64,000 nucleotides of DNA from contig NZ_CP121695.1 of NCBI RefSeq assembly GCF_029761915.1, forward strand, positions 3,253,501 through 3,317,500, written 5' to 3'. The notes under the pieces are model-generated. The model was not told where the DNA came from. It was given only the letters and a program-made list of their open reading frames with translations, and did no database searches. This document shows, piece after piece, positions 18,623-27,713 of this stretch. Made by a program: the position numbers and the translations under genes. This DNA is from Bradyrhizobium sp. CB1650 (GTDB lineage Bacteria; Pseudomonadota; Alphaproteobacteria; Rhizobiales; Xanthobacteraceae). Each line of letters starts with the position of its first letter. The first letter of the stretch is position 1.

Positions 18623-19369
18623 TTAGGCGACATCTGAGGCCGAAGCGGGCGCGTAGATCGAGAACCGTGATCCATCCCCGACAACCGATCGGACTTCGAT
18701 CCGGTGTCCGAGCACCTCGAGCGCACGACGGACGATAGACAATCCGATGCCCAGGCCGGCGCCGCGTTCGGGCGTGAGGCGTGTGAAGGAATCGAAGATT
18801 CGGGGCAATTGGCTCTCCGGAATGCCGATCCCCGTATCATAGACGTCGATCCTGATTTCGGCCCCTTTGCGGCGGCAGCCGAGCAGTATGCGTCCTCCAG
18901 GCTCGGTGTACTTAATGGCATTGGTCAGGAGATTGCGCAGGATGCAGTCGAGCAGGACCGGGTTGCTCGCCACACAGGCGTAGGTGGAGGCCGCCCGAAG
19001 GTCGATGCCCTTTTGCAGAGCTGCATCTTCACTTTCGTGTCGCAGCCGCCAGAACAGCGGTCCAAGCCCGACCGAGGATGTCTCCAGCGCGTTCGTGCGT
19101 TCGGCCAGATAGAAGGCATCCACCAGACAATTAAGTTGCTCGGTGAGCTTCGCGACCGCCCGATCTCCTCGGTCGAGCCATGCCTGCTGTGGCAAGTCTT
19201 TCGCCCGTGAGCGAAGTAGCGCATAGGTTCCTTGAATGACGTGTAAAGATTGTCGAAGGTCATGTCCCATCATTCCCACGAGCGTCGTTTGAAATTCCTG
19301 CGCTGCAACGACTTCCGGCTTTTGACCCTGTCCGGCCGGCGCAACGACGAAGCTTTCGATGGTCTTCAT
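18623..19369 (-). CDS. Soluble histidine kinase without sensor domain
   Basis: A 248-residue kinase made of a HisKA-type dimerisation segment with phosphoacceptor His36 (MMGHDLRQSLHV) and a HATPase domain: N box LRNLLTNAIKYTEPGG, G1 box DVYDTGIGIPESQLP, and G2 box GAGLGIGLSIVRRALE. There is no transmembrane region or PAS/GAF sensor; only about 25 residues precede the H box. Input must come from a partner or from another kinase. The FixJ-like regulator follows on the same strand. Confidence 0.9.
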   Translation of the reverse strand: MKTIESFVVAPAGQGQKPEVVAAQEFQTTLVGMMGHDLRQSLHVIQGTYALLRSRAKDLPQQAWLDRGDRAVAKLTEQLNCLVDAFYLAERTNALETSSVGLGPLFWRLRHESEDAALQKGIDLRAASTYACVASNPVLLDCILRNLLTNAIKYTEPGGRILLGCRRKGAEIRIDVYDTGIGIPESQLPRIFDSFTRLTPERGAGLGIGLSIVRRALEVLGHRIEVRSVVGDGSRFSIYAPASASDVA

Positions 19370-19642
19370 GTGAGTCCCCTGTTGGCCTTCTATTCCACGT
19401 CTTCATAAAAAGCCTGTCGTTTAGAAGTCGCCATCGTACGTTGCGGTGTCTTGATCAGCCGATCGTATGACTATGGCATCGGTCGCGACGGGAGCGTCGC
19501 GGTGAAGCTGCCAAACGGCACAGGCAAGGGGGGAGCCGAGAGCGAATGACCATTCCGTATGACTAGCCCAACGCCAGCGTGTGATTCACTCGACCCAGAT
19601 GTTCCGAGCAGTCTGTGCCTGCTGACAACATGATGTAGAGGA

Positions 19643-21028
19643 ATGTCGGCCGGGAGGCGCATGGTGAAGATGTTGCGATCCAAGAAAGGCTGGATGGATG
19701 TGAGTCCCATCAAGGGGTGGAGCGATCTTCTCGCTGCCCTCGCAACAGTGATTTGCATGTTGAACACTCCTGTGCGCGCCGCGGATCTGAGCAACATCGG
19801 TGCAAGCGCAGCTTCCATCCCCTGGCTTCTTGACCATTGGGACGGCGCGCGGGCCCGGTTCAGAGATGCCGGCGTGGATTTCCAATTGGGCTATGTCGGC
19901 GAGGTTGCCGGAAATGCGACCGGCGGTCTTCGCCGCGAGGCGGCTTATGCTGACCAATGGACGGCCGGTGTGACGCTGGACCTTTGCCGCCTCGCAGCTT
20001 TGCAGGGTGGTACAGTCCAGGTGACGACCACCGATCGCAACGGACGCAATTTGAGCGACGACGCGGGTCTTGGGACGCCGCAGGAGGTTCAAGAGATCTA
20101 TGGCCGCGGCCGGACCGCACGCCTGACGCGCTTCTGGTACAATCAGAAATTCGCGGATGGTCTCGTGGAATGGAAAATTGGCCGGATGCCATTCAGCGAG
20201 GATTTTGCCGCGTTCTCCTGCGATTTTCAGAATCTGACCTTCTGCGGAACGCCGGCCGGTAACATCGTCCCCGGCACCATCTACAATTGGCTGATCAGCC
20301 AATGGGCCTCGCGATGGAAGATCAACTTGGCGGGCTTTGGCTATTTCCAGTTTGCTGCTTTCGATCAGAATCCGAGATATCTGGGCCTGCAGCAGGCGCT
20401 CCTCCCGGTGTTCTTCACGGGCTCGACGGGCGTTCTGGTGCCGGCGGAACTCGCCTGGTTGCCGAGTTTCGGGAAGCTGCAGGGAAGCTACAAGTTTGGC
20501 GGCTGATATGATACTTCGTCGGCACCTGATGTGGCCAGGGATGTCAGTGGGGCTGCAGCCGTGGTCACCGGGCTGCCGCTTGCGCAGCGCCGAGGCCGCT
20601 ATGGGGTCTATGTCAATTTCCTCCAGCAGGTCACGCGGAATTCGGCAACCAACGCCCGCGGTGGTCTAAACCTGTTCTTCAATGCCACGGTCGCGGACCA
20701 CCGCACCTGATATATCGACGCCCAAATAGCAGGCGGTATGGTGTATACCGACCCGTACTCGTCCCGACCGGACGACGATATCGGATTCGCCATCGGGACA
20801 ACGCACGTGAACGACGGTGTCGCCTGGTCAGAAGTGTTGCAGAATCTGGCGGGCCTACGTCCCGTGCCGGTCCAGGCGAGCGAGTATGTCGTCGAAGCGT
20901 ATTATACATATCGACCGCGCAATGGGTTGGAGATTCGCTCGAACATCCAATACATTATCGATCCCGGCGGAACGATCCAGAATCGGAACGCGCTGGTGTT
21001 CGGCCTGAAGACGGTGGCCAACTTCTGA
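19643..21028 (+). pseudogene. OprB-type carbohydrate porin gene with two in-frame TGA codons
   Basis: One continuous reading frame codes for a signal peptide (ending near PVRAADL), an N-terminal WLLDHWDGARARFRDAGVDF block typical of OprB porins, strand-rich middle parts (WYNQKFADGLVEWKIGRMPF) and a C-terminal strand set ending in FGLKTVANF. The frame is broken by TGA at 20504-20506 (after YKFGG, where OprB proteins have Trp) and TGA at 20708-20710. No frameshift is needed. If both were read through, the product would be about 461 residues, a normal OprB size. The gene is probably dead; a 287-residue truncated product would lack the last strands. Confidence 0.8.
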
Positions 21029-21147
21029 GCTATCGAGCGTGCCCGCATCGATCAAATTGCCCGATAATACTCTTGTATAATTCCTGAGCATCCGGGGCAC
21101 GTGCAAACCTTCCGTTTGCCTTTTTTCAACTCAGTCCGGGATGTCGA

Positions 21148-21516
21148 GTGCCTAGAGATCTCGAAATCGCAGTCATCGACGATGACGAGTCGTTCCGAGT
21201 TGCCCTCGTGGAATCGCTGTCGTCTTTTGGGTACGAGGCCGACGGCTACGCCTCCGCAGAAGATTATATCAGCGCGATTGGAGGTAGATCGTTCGATTGC
21301 GTCGTCACGGACATTCACATGCCCGGAATGAGCGGGCTAGATCTCATGCGCCGCCTCGCAACTCAGGGTTCGACAACCCCGATCATATTGATCACGGCAC
21401 GTTCGGATACGAACCTGGAGGCTAAAGCTGCTACCGCGGGAGCAGCCTGCCTGCTCAGAAAGCCATTTGAGATAAACGACCTGATCGGATGCATCGAAGG
21501 AGCTGTGAAGGACTGA
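21148..21516 (+). CDS. Receiver-only response regulator (CheY/FixJ-N type)
   Basis: A 122-residue single receiver domain starting at GTG. It carries Asp11-13 (VIDDDESF), phosphoacceptor Asp55 (CVVTDIHMPGMSG), the Thr/Ser switch in LITARSD and Lys105 (LLRKPFE). No output domain follows; the frame ends in a stop after EGAVKD. It sits directly upstream of two kinase genes on the same strand. A TATAAT at 21076-21081 lies upstream, but with no well-spaced -35. It may act as a phosphate shuttle or sink between kinases. Confidence 0.9.
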   Translation: MPRDLEIAVIDDDESFRVALVESLSSFGYEADGYASAEDYISAIGGRSFDCVVTDIHMPGMSGLDLMRRLATQGSTTPIILITARSDTNLEAKAATAGAACLLRKPFEINDLIGCIEGAVKD

Positions 21517-21690
21517 GACGGCCCGATGAAAGGGTGCCGGGTTCCCTTATCTTTTGAGGATTACGGCGAACGTGCCACATGATAGCTTCCGACCGCCCGC
21601 AATGACGCGATGGTACGCAAGACCGAGGCATTCTGAATTCGCTGCAAACGCTGTCAAAAAGAAAGTCAGACTAGACGAGCGAGCGATACG

Positions 21691-23310
21691 GTGTTGACGG
21701 CAGAGAAGCACGTCCTGGAGATGATGGCCTCGGCGCGGCCCCTTCGGGACGTGCTTGCCGGCGTGTGCGTTTTTTTTGAGAAATCCGCACCCGATTGCCA
21801 CTGCGGCATGTATCCGATTGACGGCCGTAGTAAGACGTTCGAATTTGGCGTCGCGCCCTCTCTTCCCGCCAGCTACACCAATCCAATCGAGGGAGCATCG
21901 GTCGCTTCGGATGACTCGCCGCGCGGCCAATCGATCGGCGAGAAAGCTCAGGTGATCGCCGAAGATATTGGATCTGATCCTCGCTGGATGGACGCCCCAT
22001 GCCGGACCCATGTTCTGGGGCACGGCCTGAGAGCGGTTTGGAGCACGCCGATTTGCTCAAGTAAGGGAGCGGTCATCGGCACCGTTTGCGTCTACCGGCA
22101 AAAGCCGGGCAGTCCATCCCCGCATCACCAGGAAGTCATCGCGCACGTTGCGTACCTCGCCAGCATAGCAATCGAGCGTTCGCAGGCCGAAGCCGCGCTC
22201 AAGCGAAGCGAATTCTACCTGACACAGGGGCAGAGGATAAGTCTGACCGGCACCTTCGCTTGGGATGTCGCTACCGACGAGATCGCGTTTTCAGATCAGC
22301 TCAAGCGCATCTGGGAGTTCGAGCCGGATGCGGTGGTAACCTTTGATCTGCTTCGCGAGCGTACCCATCCGGAAGATCACCGAAGGACGGGTGCTTATCT
22401 GGAGCAGGTGCGTGCGGGGTTTGACAATCCTGATTATGAAATGCGGCTGAGAATGCCGGACGGTCGAATCAAACATCTTTGGGTGTGCGCACGTGTGGAG
22501 AGGCACGAAGATGGACGACTGGAATGTCTCGGGGCTATTCAGGACATTACGCGACGTCGACTCGCGGAAGATGCTCGCGACAAGGTTCGATCCGAGCTGG
22601 CGCACGTGAGCAGGGTCGTCAGCCTCGGTACCTTGACGGCGTCCATCGCGCACGAAGTTAACCAGCCGCTTGCGTCCATGGTGACAAGCAGCGAAACGGT
22701 ACTGCGCTGGCTGAACTTGCCTGCACCTGATCTCGAGAAGGTGCAGCAGGTGCTGAAGCGCGTCGTCAACGATGCACGACGTGCGGCTGACATCATCGAC
22801 CGTGTCCGCACTATGGCAAGTAAGGGAGAGTCGAAACGATCGAAAATCGCGCTTGCAGAAATCGTCACGGAGTGTGCGGCTTTATTGCACCCCGAATTCC
22901 AGTCGAGAAACGTGTCAGTGGCACTCGATTTGGCGCCAAACCTACCGAAGGTTATGGTCGACCGCACTCAGTTGCAGCAGGTTGTCGTGAATCTGGTAAT
23001 TAACGCGGCACAAGCCGTGACCAACGCGGGAGTTGCGCGCAGGCGTATCTGCATACGAACACGGCAAACCGATCCAGAGACAGTGTGCTGTATCGTCGAA
23101 GATAACGGCCCTGGGATCGACGCAGAGCATCTGCCACGATTGTTCGACAGTTTCTTCACGACCAAGGATACGGGCATGGGACTGGGCCTGCCAATCGCTC
23201 GGTCGATCGTCGAAGCACATGATGGGAGTATTCAAGCCGACAATAGCTCGAGCCTTGGCGGTGCCAGGCTTATCGTCGAGTTACCTGCAAGCCCTTCCGT
23301 AAGTTTGTAA
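21691..23310 (+). CDS. GAF-PAS sensor histidine kinase
   Basis: A 539-residue soluble kinase starting at GTG. Residues about 1-165 form a GAF domain (DVLAGVCVFFEKSAPDCHCG, and VWSTPICSSKGAVIGTVCVY). Residues about 170-290 form a PAS fold with a PAC tail (MRLRMPDGRIKHLWV, CLGAIQDIT). HisKA follows with His321 in SIAHEVNQPLASM, then a HATPase with LVINAAQAV, VEDNGPGID and MGLGLPIARSIVEAH. Such kinases sense small ligands or redox state. It is flanked by the receiver-only protein (upstream) and a membrane kinase (37 bp downstream), so the three are probably co-expressed. Confidence 0.92.
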   Translation: MLTAEKHVLEMMASARPLRDVLAGVCVFFEKSAPDCHCGMYPIDGRSKTFEFGVAPSLPASYTNPIEGASVASDDSPRGQSIGEKAQVIAEDIGSDPRWMDAPCRTHVLGHGLRAVWSTPICSSKGAVIGTVCVYRQKPGSPSPHHQEVIAHVAYLASIAIERSQAEAALKRSEFYLTQGQRISLTGTFAWDVATDEIAFSDQLKRIWEFEPDAVVTFDLLRERTHPEDHRRTGAYLEQVRAGFDNPDYEMRLRMPDGRIKHLWVCARVERHEDGRLECLGAIQDITRRRLAEDARDKVRSELAHVSRVVSLGTLTASIAHEVNQPLASMVTSSETVLRWLNLPAPDLEKVQQVLKRVVNDARRAADIIDRVRTMASKGESKRSKIALAEIVTECAALLHPEFQSRNVSVALDLAPNLPKVMVDRTQLQQVVVNLVINAAQAVTNAGVARRRICIRTRQTDPETVCCIVEDNGPGIDAEHLPRLFDSFFTTKDTGMGLGLPIARSIVEAHDGSIQADNSSSLGGARLIVELPASPSVSL

Positions 23311-23347
23311 CTAAACCGAGATTGAGACGCGGTCGTAGAGAATATCG

Positions 23348-24937
23348 ATGGTTTCGCGTGAGGAAGACCTGGTTCTCTCGAACCTGCCGGCAAGCCGGGC
23401 GCAGCAGCAACTCGCGCTCATCGTAGCGCTGTTGATCGTGCTGCCGGCACTCCTCATATCGGCCACGGGCATGCAGCACGTCAAACTGGCTGCAGTTGAT
23501 GCCTTGGTCCCTCTTTATGGCATGGCCATGTTCGTGACCGATTCGATCACCGCGGCCTTGTTATTCACACAGTTCTCCATCGCGGGCTCGCGCGCGCTCC
23601 TGGTCATTTCATGCGGCTATGTCTGGACCGCACTTGTCGTAATACCCTGGCTGCTCTCGTTCCCGGGCGTGTTTGCACCAAGCGGTCTTCTCGGCGGGAA
23701 CTCCTCGGAGATCACAGTTTGGCTTTATGCTCTGTGGCATGCTGGCTTCCCCATATTCGTTATCGGCTATGCGCTGTTAAAGAATGCAGAGTCCACCCAG
23801 CGACTGAGGCGGTTCTCGGCGATTCCGGCCATCCTTTCGAGCATTGGCATTACAGCAGCCGTAATCTCTGCAGCGACGTATTTTCTGGTAGCGTACCAAA
23901 CGCACCTGCCAAGCTTCATGCTTGATAGGTTAAATTTCACTGTCTTGTGGTATTACGCGGCATCCATCATAGCGCTGCTGACCGCGCTCGCGATCGTCCT
24001 GCTTTGGCTTCGGTGGAAATCGTTGCTCGATCTGTGGCTGATGGTGGTCATGCTCGTTTTCATGACGGAAGTTCTCATAAGCAGCTTCCCCGTTTCAGCG
24101 CGCTTTAGCCTTGGCTGGTATGTCGGCAGGGCCTGCAGCCTCTTGTCTGGCAGCCTCATTCTGTTTGTCTTGTTGTACGAAATCACCATGATTTACGCGC
24201 GTCTGATTGGCGCCGTAAGGGGGCAGAGCCGCGAACGTGGCGCGCGCTTGATCACTGGCGATGCAGTGGCCGCGACGATCGCTCATGAAATCAAACAGCC
24301 GTTGTCGGCGATCATCACCAGAGCTGAGACAGGTTTGCGCTGGCTTGATCGGCCAACGCCCGAATTCGATAGGGCGAAGGGGCAATTCGCAGAGATCGCT
24401 GCGGATGGTCGTCGCGCGGTTGAAGTGATGGACGGCATTCGAGCGAACTTCAAGAACGATACCCGGCTCAGAACCTGGCTCGACGTCAACGCGCTGATCG
24501 AGGAGACCCTCACTCTGGTACAGGCCGAACTACAGCAGAATCGAATATTTGTTCGCACAGAGTCGAATGGTGAGCTACCGCAAGTAATCGGAGACCGAAC
24601 TCAGCTCCAGCAGGTGCTGCTGAACTTGATCACAAATGCCATCGAGGCCATGGCAGCAAAGGAGGGGCTTCGGACTTTGGGCGTGAGATCGGACGTGAAT
24701 GAGAACGGCGGCGTGGCGGTATCGATTGCGGATACGGGAAGAGGCATCAAGCCGCAAGAAATCGAGCAGATATTCAACCCGCTGTTCACGACCAAGCCTG
24801 ATGGCATGGGCATGGGCCTGTTTATCTGCCGTTCTATCGTCGAATCCCACGGTGGGAACTTGTTGGTCTTCCCAAACTCGCCCCAGGGCGTCGTCTTTCA
24901 AATGGTCCTGCACGCAGGTACGCCAGCATCGGCCTGA
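23348..24937 (+). CDS. Membrane sensor histidine kinase with MASE4-like domain
   Basis: A 529-residue kinase. Residues 20-285 hold about eight hydrophobic segments of a MASE4-like integral membrane sensor (FVTDSITAALLFTQFSI, LWHAGFPIFVIGYALLK, and SLGWYVGRACSLLSG). HisKA follows with His313 (TIAHEIKQPLSAI), then a HATPase with LLNLITNAIEAMA, IADTGRGIKPQEIEQ and GMGMGLFICRSIVESHGG. It has a close, broken paralogue at 59059-60699. The MASE4 ligand is unknown. It probably shares an operon with the GAF-PAS kinase and the receiver-only protein. Confidence 0.9.
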   Translation: MVSREEDLVLSNLPASRAQQQLALIVALLIVLPALLISATGMQHVKLAAVDALVPLYGMAMFVTDSITAALLFTQFSIAGSRALLVISCGYVWTALVVIPWLLSFPGVFAPSGLLGGNSSEITVWLYALWHAGFPIFVIGYALLKNAESTQRLRRFSAIPAILSSIGITAAVISAATYFLVAYQTHLPSFMLDRLNFTVLWYYAASIIALLTALAIVLLWLRWKSLLDLWLMVVMLVFMTEVLISSFPVSARFSLGWYVGRACSLLSGSLILFVLLYEITMIYARLIGAVRGQSRERGARLITGDAVAATIAHEIKQPLSAIITRAETGLRWLDRPTPEFDRAKGQFAEIAADGRRAVEVMDGIRANFKNDTRLRTWLDVNALIEETLTLVQAELQQNRIFVRTESNGELPQVIGDRTQLQQVLLNLITNAIEAMAAKEGLRTLGVRSDVNENGGVAVSIADTGRGIKPQEIEQIFNPLFTTKPDGMGMGLFICRSIVESHGGNLLVFPNSPQGVVFQMVLHAGTPASA

Positions 24938-25094
24938 TGGAAGAGCGGTCCCGAGCGCGACCTCGAGGCGCTCAGTAGCTGAGTTATTTGCATTCAGTGC
25001 CGAGTTTTCCCGATTTTTTTGCTTACTCGCTCCAACGATCGAGAGCTGAATATTCAGTCGGCGTTCGCGTATCGCGATGTAAAACAAAGAAAAC

Positions 25095-25144
25095 TGGCGC
25101 ACCCGACACGATTCGAACGTGTGACCTTTGCCTTCGGAGGGCAA
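25095..25144 (-). other. 3' half of tRNA-Arg(CCG), probable attachment-site scar
   Basis: On the minus strand the sequence reads as a complete anticodon arm (25128-25144; stem TTGCC/GGCAA, loop CTCCGAA, anticodon CCG), the variable bases, a perfect T arm (ACACG-TTCGAAT-CGTGT) and the 3' acceptor strand GGGTGCGCCA ending in CCA. The D arm and 5' acceptor strand are absent; the sequence above 25144 is unrelated. It is therefore not a functional tRNA. A 3' tRNA fragment ending in CCA is the classic footprint left where a tyrosine-recombinase element integrates into a tRNA gene. Confidence 0.8.
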
Positions 25145-25164
25145 TAGTTTGTCGATGTCCCCCA

Positions 25165-25436
25165 TACCGAATGGCTCCGGTTCTTCACCTTGATCCAGTG
25201 CTTCTGCCGGCCGCCACGGTAAGGCCGATCGCAATGCTTGGAAACCAGACCCTCGAGACCCATGCGACAGGCCGCCCGGAATAGATCTGGGCCGATCTCA
25301 CCGCGCTCGAACGGTGCCACGGTGATCCCGTCCGGCCGGCGAGCCAATAGCTGTTCCAAGTTGGCCTTGCGCATGTGGAGCGGCAGGGGCCGCAGATCGT
25401 CGCCGCCCATGGCGAGGATATCGAAGGCGTACTCTT
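25165..25436 (-). pseudogene. ATP-dependent DNA ligase (LigD-type) fragment
   Basis: The frame gives EYAFDILAMGGDDLRPLPL, RPDGITVAPFERGEIG and MGLEGLVSKHCDRPYRGG followed by QKHWIKVKNR. This is the end of the nucleotidyltransferase domain of LigD/LigC-type ATP-dependent ligases, including motif IV (EGLVSK) and motif V (WIKVKNR). Nothing of the N-terminal part with the catalytic Lys or of the OB domain is present. It is joined at about 25436 to a truncated IS1182-type transposase and ends close to the tRNA-Arg scar. It is a gene fragment carried along by rearrangement. Confidence 0.8.
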
Positions 25437-26459
25437 GAGCGGACACCGGGCACAATCCTTCGCGTTCGAATAAAAGAAACGGCCGTGCTTGATGGGTCGC
25501 GCGGGCCGCAAGATACGTCCTAGCGGGCATTTCAAGATGTCATGCTTGGCGTCGTACCGGAAGCGTCTGAGCGGCACGCGACTCTTGATGGGTTCGGCTT
25601 TGGCTGGAATCAGGGCATCAATGCCCCGCCGTTCGAGAGCGCCGTAGACTTTAGCGTAGGCATAGCCGGCATCGGCGGTGACCGTTTTGATGTCGATGCC
25701 TGTAATCGCTTCAACCTCATCGATTTGCGGCTCTATCATCTCGCCTTCGTTCGTTTGTCCAGTTGTGACCGCGACATCCAGAATGACGCCGACCTTGTCA
25801 TCGACGGCCGTGTGCTGCTTGTAGGAGGGCTCCAGCCGCCTATTTCGGGCATTCGTGGCCATCGTTGCATCGGGATCAGTCGTGCAGACCTTCTTGTACT
25901 TGCCGCTTTGCCTTCCCTTTCTCTCAACCTCGCTTTCATCCTCGCTTTGATTTTCGCTCAGTACATCCACCACATGCTGCTCGGTGAGGCTGTCCCAACT
26001 CACGTTGGCGCGGATCAGCGACGCATCGATGTGGACCACCTCCGCTGTTGCGATCTTGGCCTTCAGGCAGGCCTCGACCGTGCGCTGGAAGATCCTGCGG
26101 AACCGCTCTTCGCCCCAGCGCTGGCGGATGCGTGTCAGGCTCGAATGGTCCGTTAGTTGCTCGTGCAGGCCATAACCGACAAACCAGCGGATGGCGATGT
26201 TGACCTGAGCCTCACGCATCAGCTTGCGATCGTGCACGATGCCGCTGAGCAGACCGGCGAGCATCAGCCGTATCGCTGCTTCGGGATCGATCCCGGGCCG
26301 GCCGTCATTCGCGCAGTAGCAATCCGTGACCTCTTCCCTTAGCCAAGACAGGTCGAGCACACGATCCACCCGCGCCAGCACGTGATCATCTGGGACGAGC
26401 TGCTTGAGCGAGCCAGTAATGAAGAGCTCCAGCTGATCCCGCTCCTTGCGCCCCAGCAT
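25437..26459 (-). pseudogene. IS1182-family transposase, 3'-truncated
   Basis: The first 341 codons encode a DDE transposase of the IS1182 family: DHVLARVDRVLDLSWLREEV, DGRPGIDPEAAIRLMLAGLL, HIDASLIRANVSW (first Asp), a TADAGYAYAKVY block (second Asp) and the start of the CxxC-type region KDCARCPLKS. After Ser341 the frame runs into antisense of the ligase fragment, so the C-terminal part with the final Glu is missing. TTGGACTTTTTCAAC at about 26511-26525 resembles an IS1182 end and abuts an IS256 remnant, suggesting insertion into that older element. Confidence 0.82.
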
Positions 26460-26530
26460 CTCGTTTGCTCCGCCGATCGCGAATCGTCGACAAGAACGGA
26501 ATCAGTCAATTTGGACTTTTTCAACGACCC

Positions 26531-26776
26531 CGCGTCCACTTCATGCGCAACGCACTGGTGCATGCCGGCAAGAGCGGGCGGCGCGTCGTCTCCGCCTTCA
26601 TCGCCACCGCGTTTGCCCAGGACGATGCCGAGGCGGCACGAGCGCAGTGGCGCAAGGTCGCCGACCAGCTCCGCCCCAAGCTGCCCAAACTCGCTGGCTT
26701 CCTGGACGAGGCTGAGACCGATGTGCTGGCTTATATGACCTTCCCGCCGCAGCATCGGACCAAGCTGCACTCGACG
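26531..26776 (+). mobile_element. IS256-family transposase remnant
   Basis: 82 codons read RVHFMRNALVHAGKSGRR, FIATAFAQDDAEAARAQW, DQLRPKLPKLAGFLDEAE and MTFPPQHRTKLHST, which is the region after the second Asp of mutator/IS256 transposases. The expected following NPLERLN is replaced by the start of a 26-bp tandem repeat. The N-terminal part is missing, cut by the IS1182-like element. It is inactive. Confidence 0.8.
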
Positions 26777-26826
26777 GATGAGATGGACAAGCGATTTTTA
26801 CGGATGAGATGGACAAGCGATTTTTA
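26775..26826. repeat. Tandem duplication, 2 x 26 bp
   Basis: The unit beginning CGGATGAGATGGACAAGCGA and ending TTTTTA occurs twice head to tail, at 26775-26800 and 26801-26826, with no mismatch. It forms the exact right border of the IS256 remnant. It could be a replication-slippage product or a doubled IS end. Confidence 0.9.
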
Positions 26827-27269
26827 ATGACCGCGCCGCGATGACGATTGCGGAAATCGCGTCCATTCTTTTGTTCGGCCGCGCCGCGGGCCATTCTTCC
26901 GTCCCGGCCACCGATCTCGCAGCTGCCGCGCGCAGGGTCGGTCAAGGCTGGCCGCGTTTGCGGCCACCGTACGGCTTGGCCTTGACCGGCCCGAGCACGG
27001 CGGCATGCTGGCGTGGAACGGGACTGCATTCCTGGCTGGTACTTGCCGTCAGCGGCGGTTATGGTTGTCGGGCGCGGGCGACCTCGTGGCGAAGCGTGAC
27101 GCGTCGGCTGCAAGCGTAACCGGACTGCCTATTTTGTCCTGCCGAACTGAGGCGCCCGCGCGCCGGGTTTTGGCCTGGCGCTGCTCGGGACTATATTGTC
27201 CGGCGGGATGCTTGTTCGCGACGGCGGGCACCGCAATGTAAATGATACCTGGGGCAAACGGCTCAGGCT
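26827..27269. other. Region without recognisable gene
   Basis: About 440 bp of GC-rich sequence. Short open frames exist on both strands (for example 26841-27119 plus), but none shows a ribosome site together with a recognisable protein pattern. I see no terminator, tRNA or clear repeat. Confidence 0.5.
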
Positions 27270-27458
27270 TTATGTCGAATGGAAACTTTCATGATGCTTG
27301 AAGAAGAGATCAAGCTTCACAGGTTTGCCGGTATCTCGCCAGAACAGTTTTTTACCCATGCTGCCCGCCACCGCGATGCGATGGTGGCCGCCGATTAGAG
27401 TATGATCATCCGTTGCTATGGCGATGATCTCGCCGGCTTCGTCGACGATGACTTTCAT
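27270..27458 (-). CDS. Small protein of unknown function, 62 residues
   Basis: The ATG at 27458 follows TGGAGGCGGCGC, an almost ideal Shine-Dalgarno sequence with 6-base spacing, which decides this start over the longer frame reaching 27575. The product begins MKVIVDEAGEIIAIATDDHT and continues with GHHRIAVAGSMGKKLFWRD, ending KHHESFHST. It is hydrophilic with no signal peptide or membrane segment. I do not recognise the family. It is the nearest intact gene to the tRNA scar. Confidence 0.5.
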   Translation of the reverse strand: MKVIVDEAGEIIAIATDDHTLIGGHHRIAVAGSMGKKLFWRDTGKPVKLDLFFKHHESFHST

Positions 27459-27713
27459 GCGCCGCCTCCAATGCAACGCGCCGGTCAGCGCAGCCGCGAT
27501 GGTACGCAATCTATCTAACCTCGTGTCCCGCGTTCCAACCATGAAGATCACGGCTTCCGTAAGCCCATCGCGCAACGCCTTTGTGTGCCAGTGGGTACAA
27601 AATTAAGCGCGATATGTTTAGTGGCAAATATCTTCACAGGTCCGGTCGCGCGGTCCCCCGCAGTTCTCACGCTACCCGAAGGACCCGAGAAACCGATTGG
27701 GACGCGGTCGCCG

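Noticed and set aside
19643..21028. Selenocysteine or reassigned TGA in the porin gene
   Set aside because: No SECIS-like hairpin was evident and TGA serves as a normal stop for many genes here; nonsense mutation is simpler.
21057..21081. Promoter-like TTGCCC and TATAAT before the receiver-only gene
   Set aside because: The spacing is only 13 bases, too short for a sigma-70 promoter; not listed as a promoter.
24988..25284. Plus-strand open frame reading APDTIRTCDLCLRRA
   Set aside because: This is the well-known antisense shadow of a tRNA-Arg 3' half; it is explained by the tRNA fragment and is not a protein.
25185..25436. C-terminal 83 residues of the minus-strand transposase frame
   Set aside because: They are an out-of-frame reading of the DNA ligase fragment; the real transposase sequence ends at about 25437.
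25542..26156. 204-residue plus-strand open frame
   Set aside because: Antisense shadow of the IS1182-type transposase.
26841..27119. 92-residue plus-strand frame after the tandem repeat
   Set aside because: Its ATG lacks a ribosome site and the translated sequence has the Arg/Ala/Trp-rich look of random high-GC DNA.
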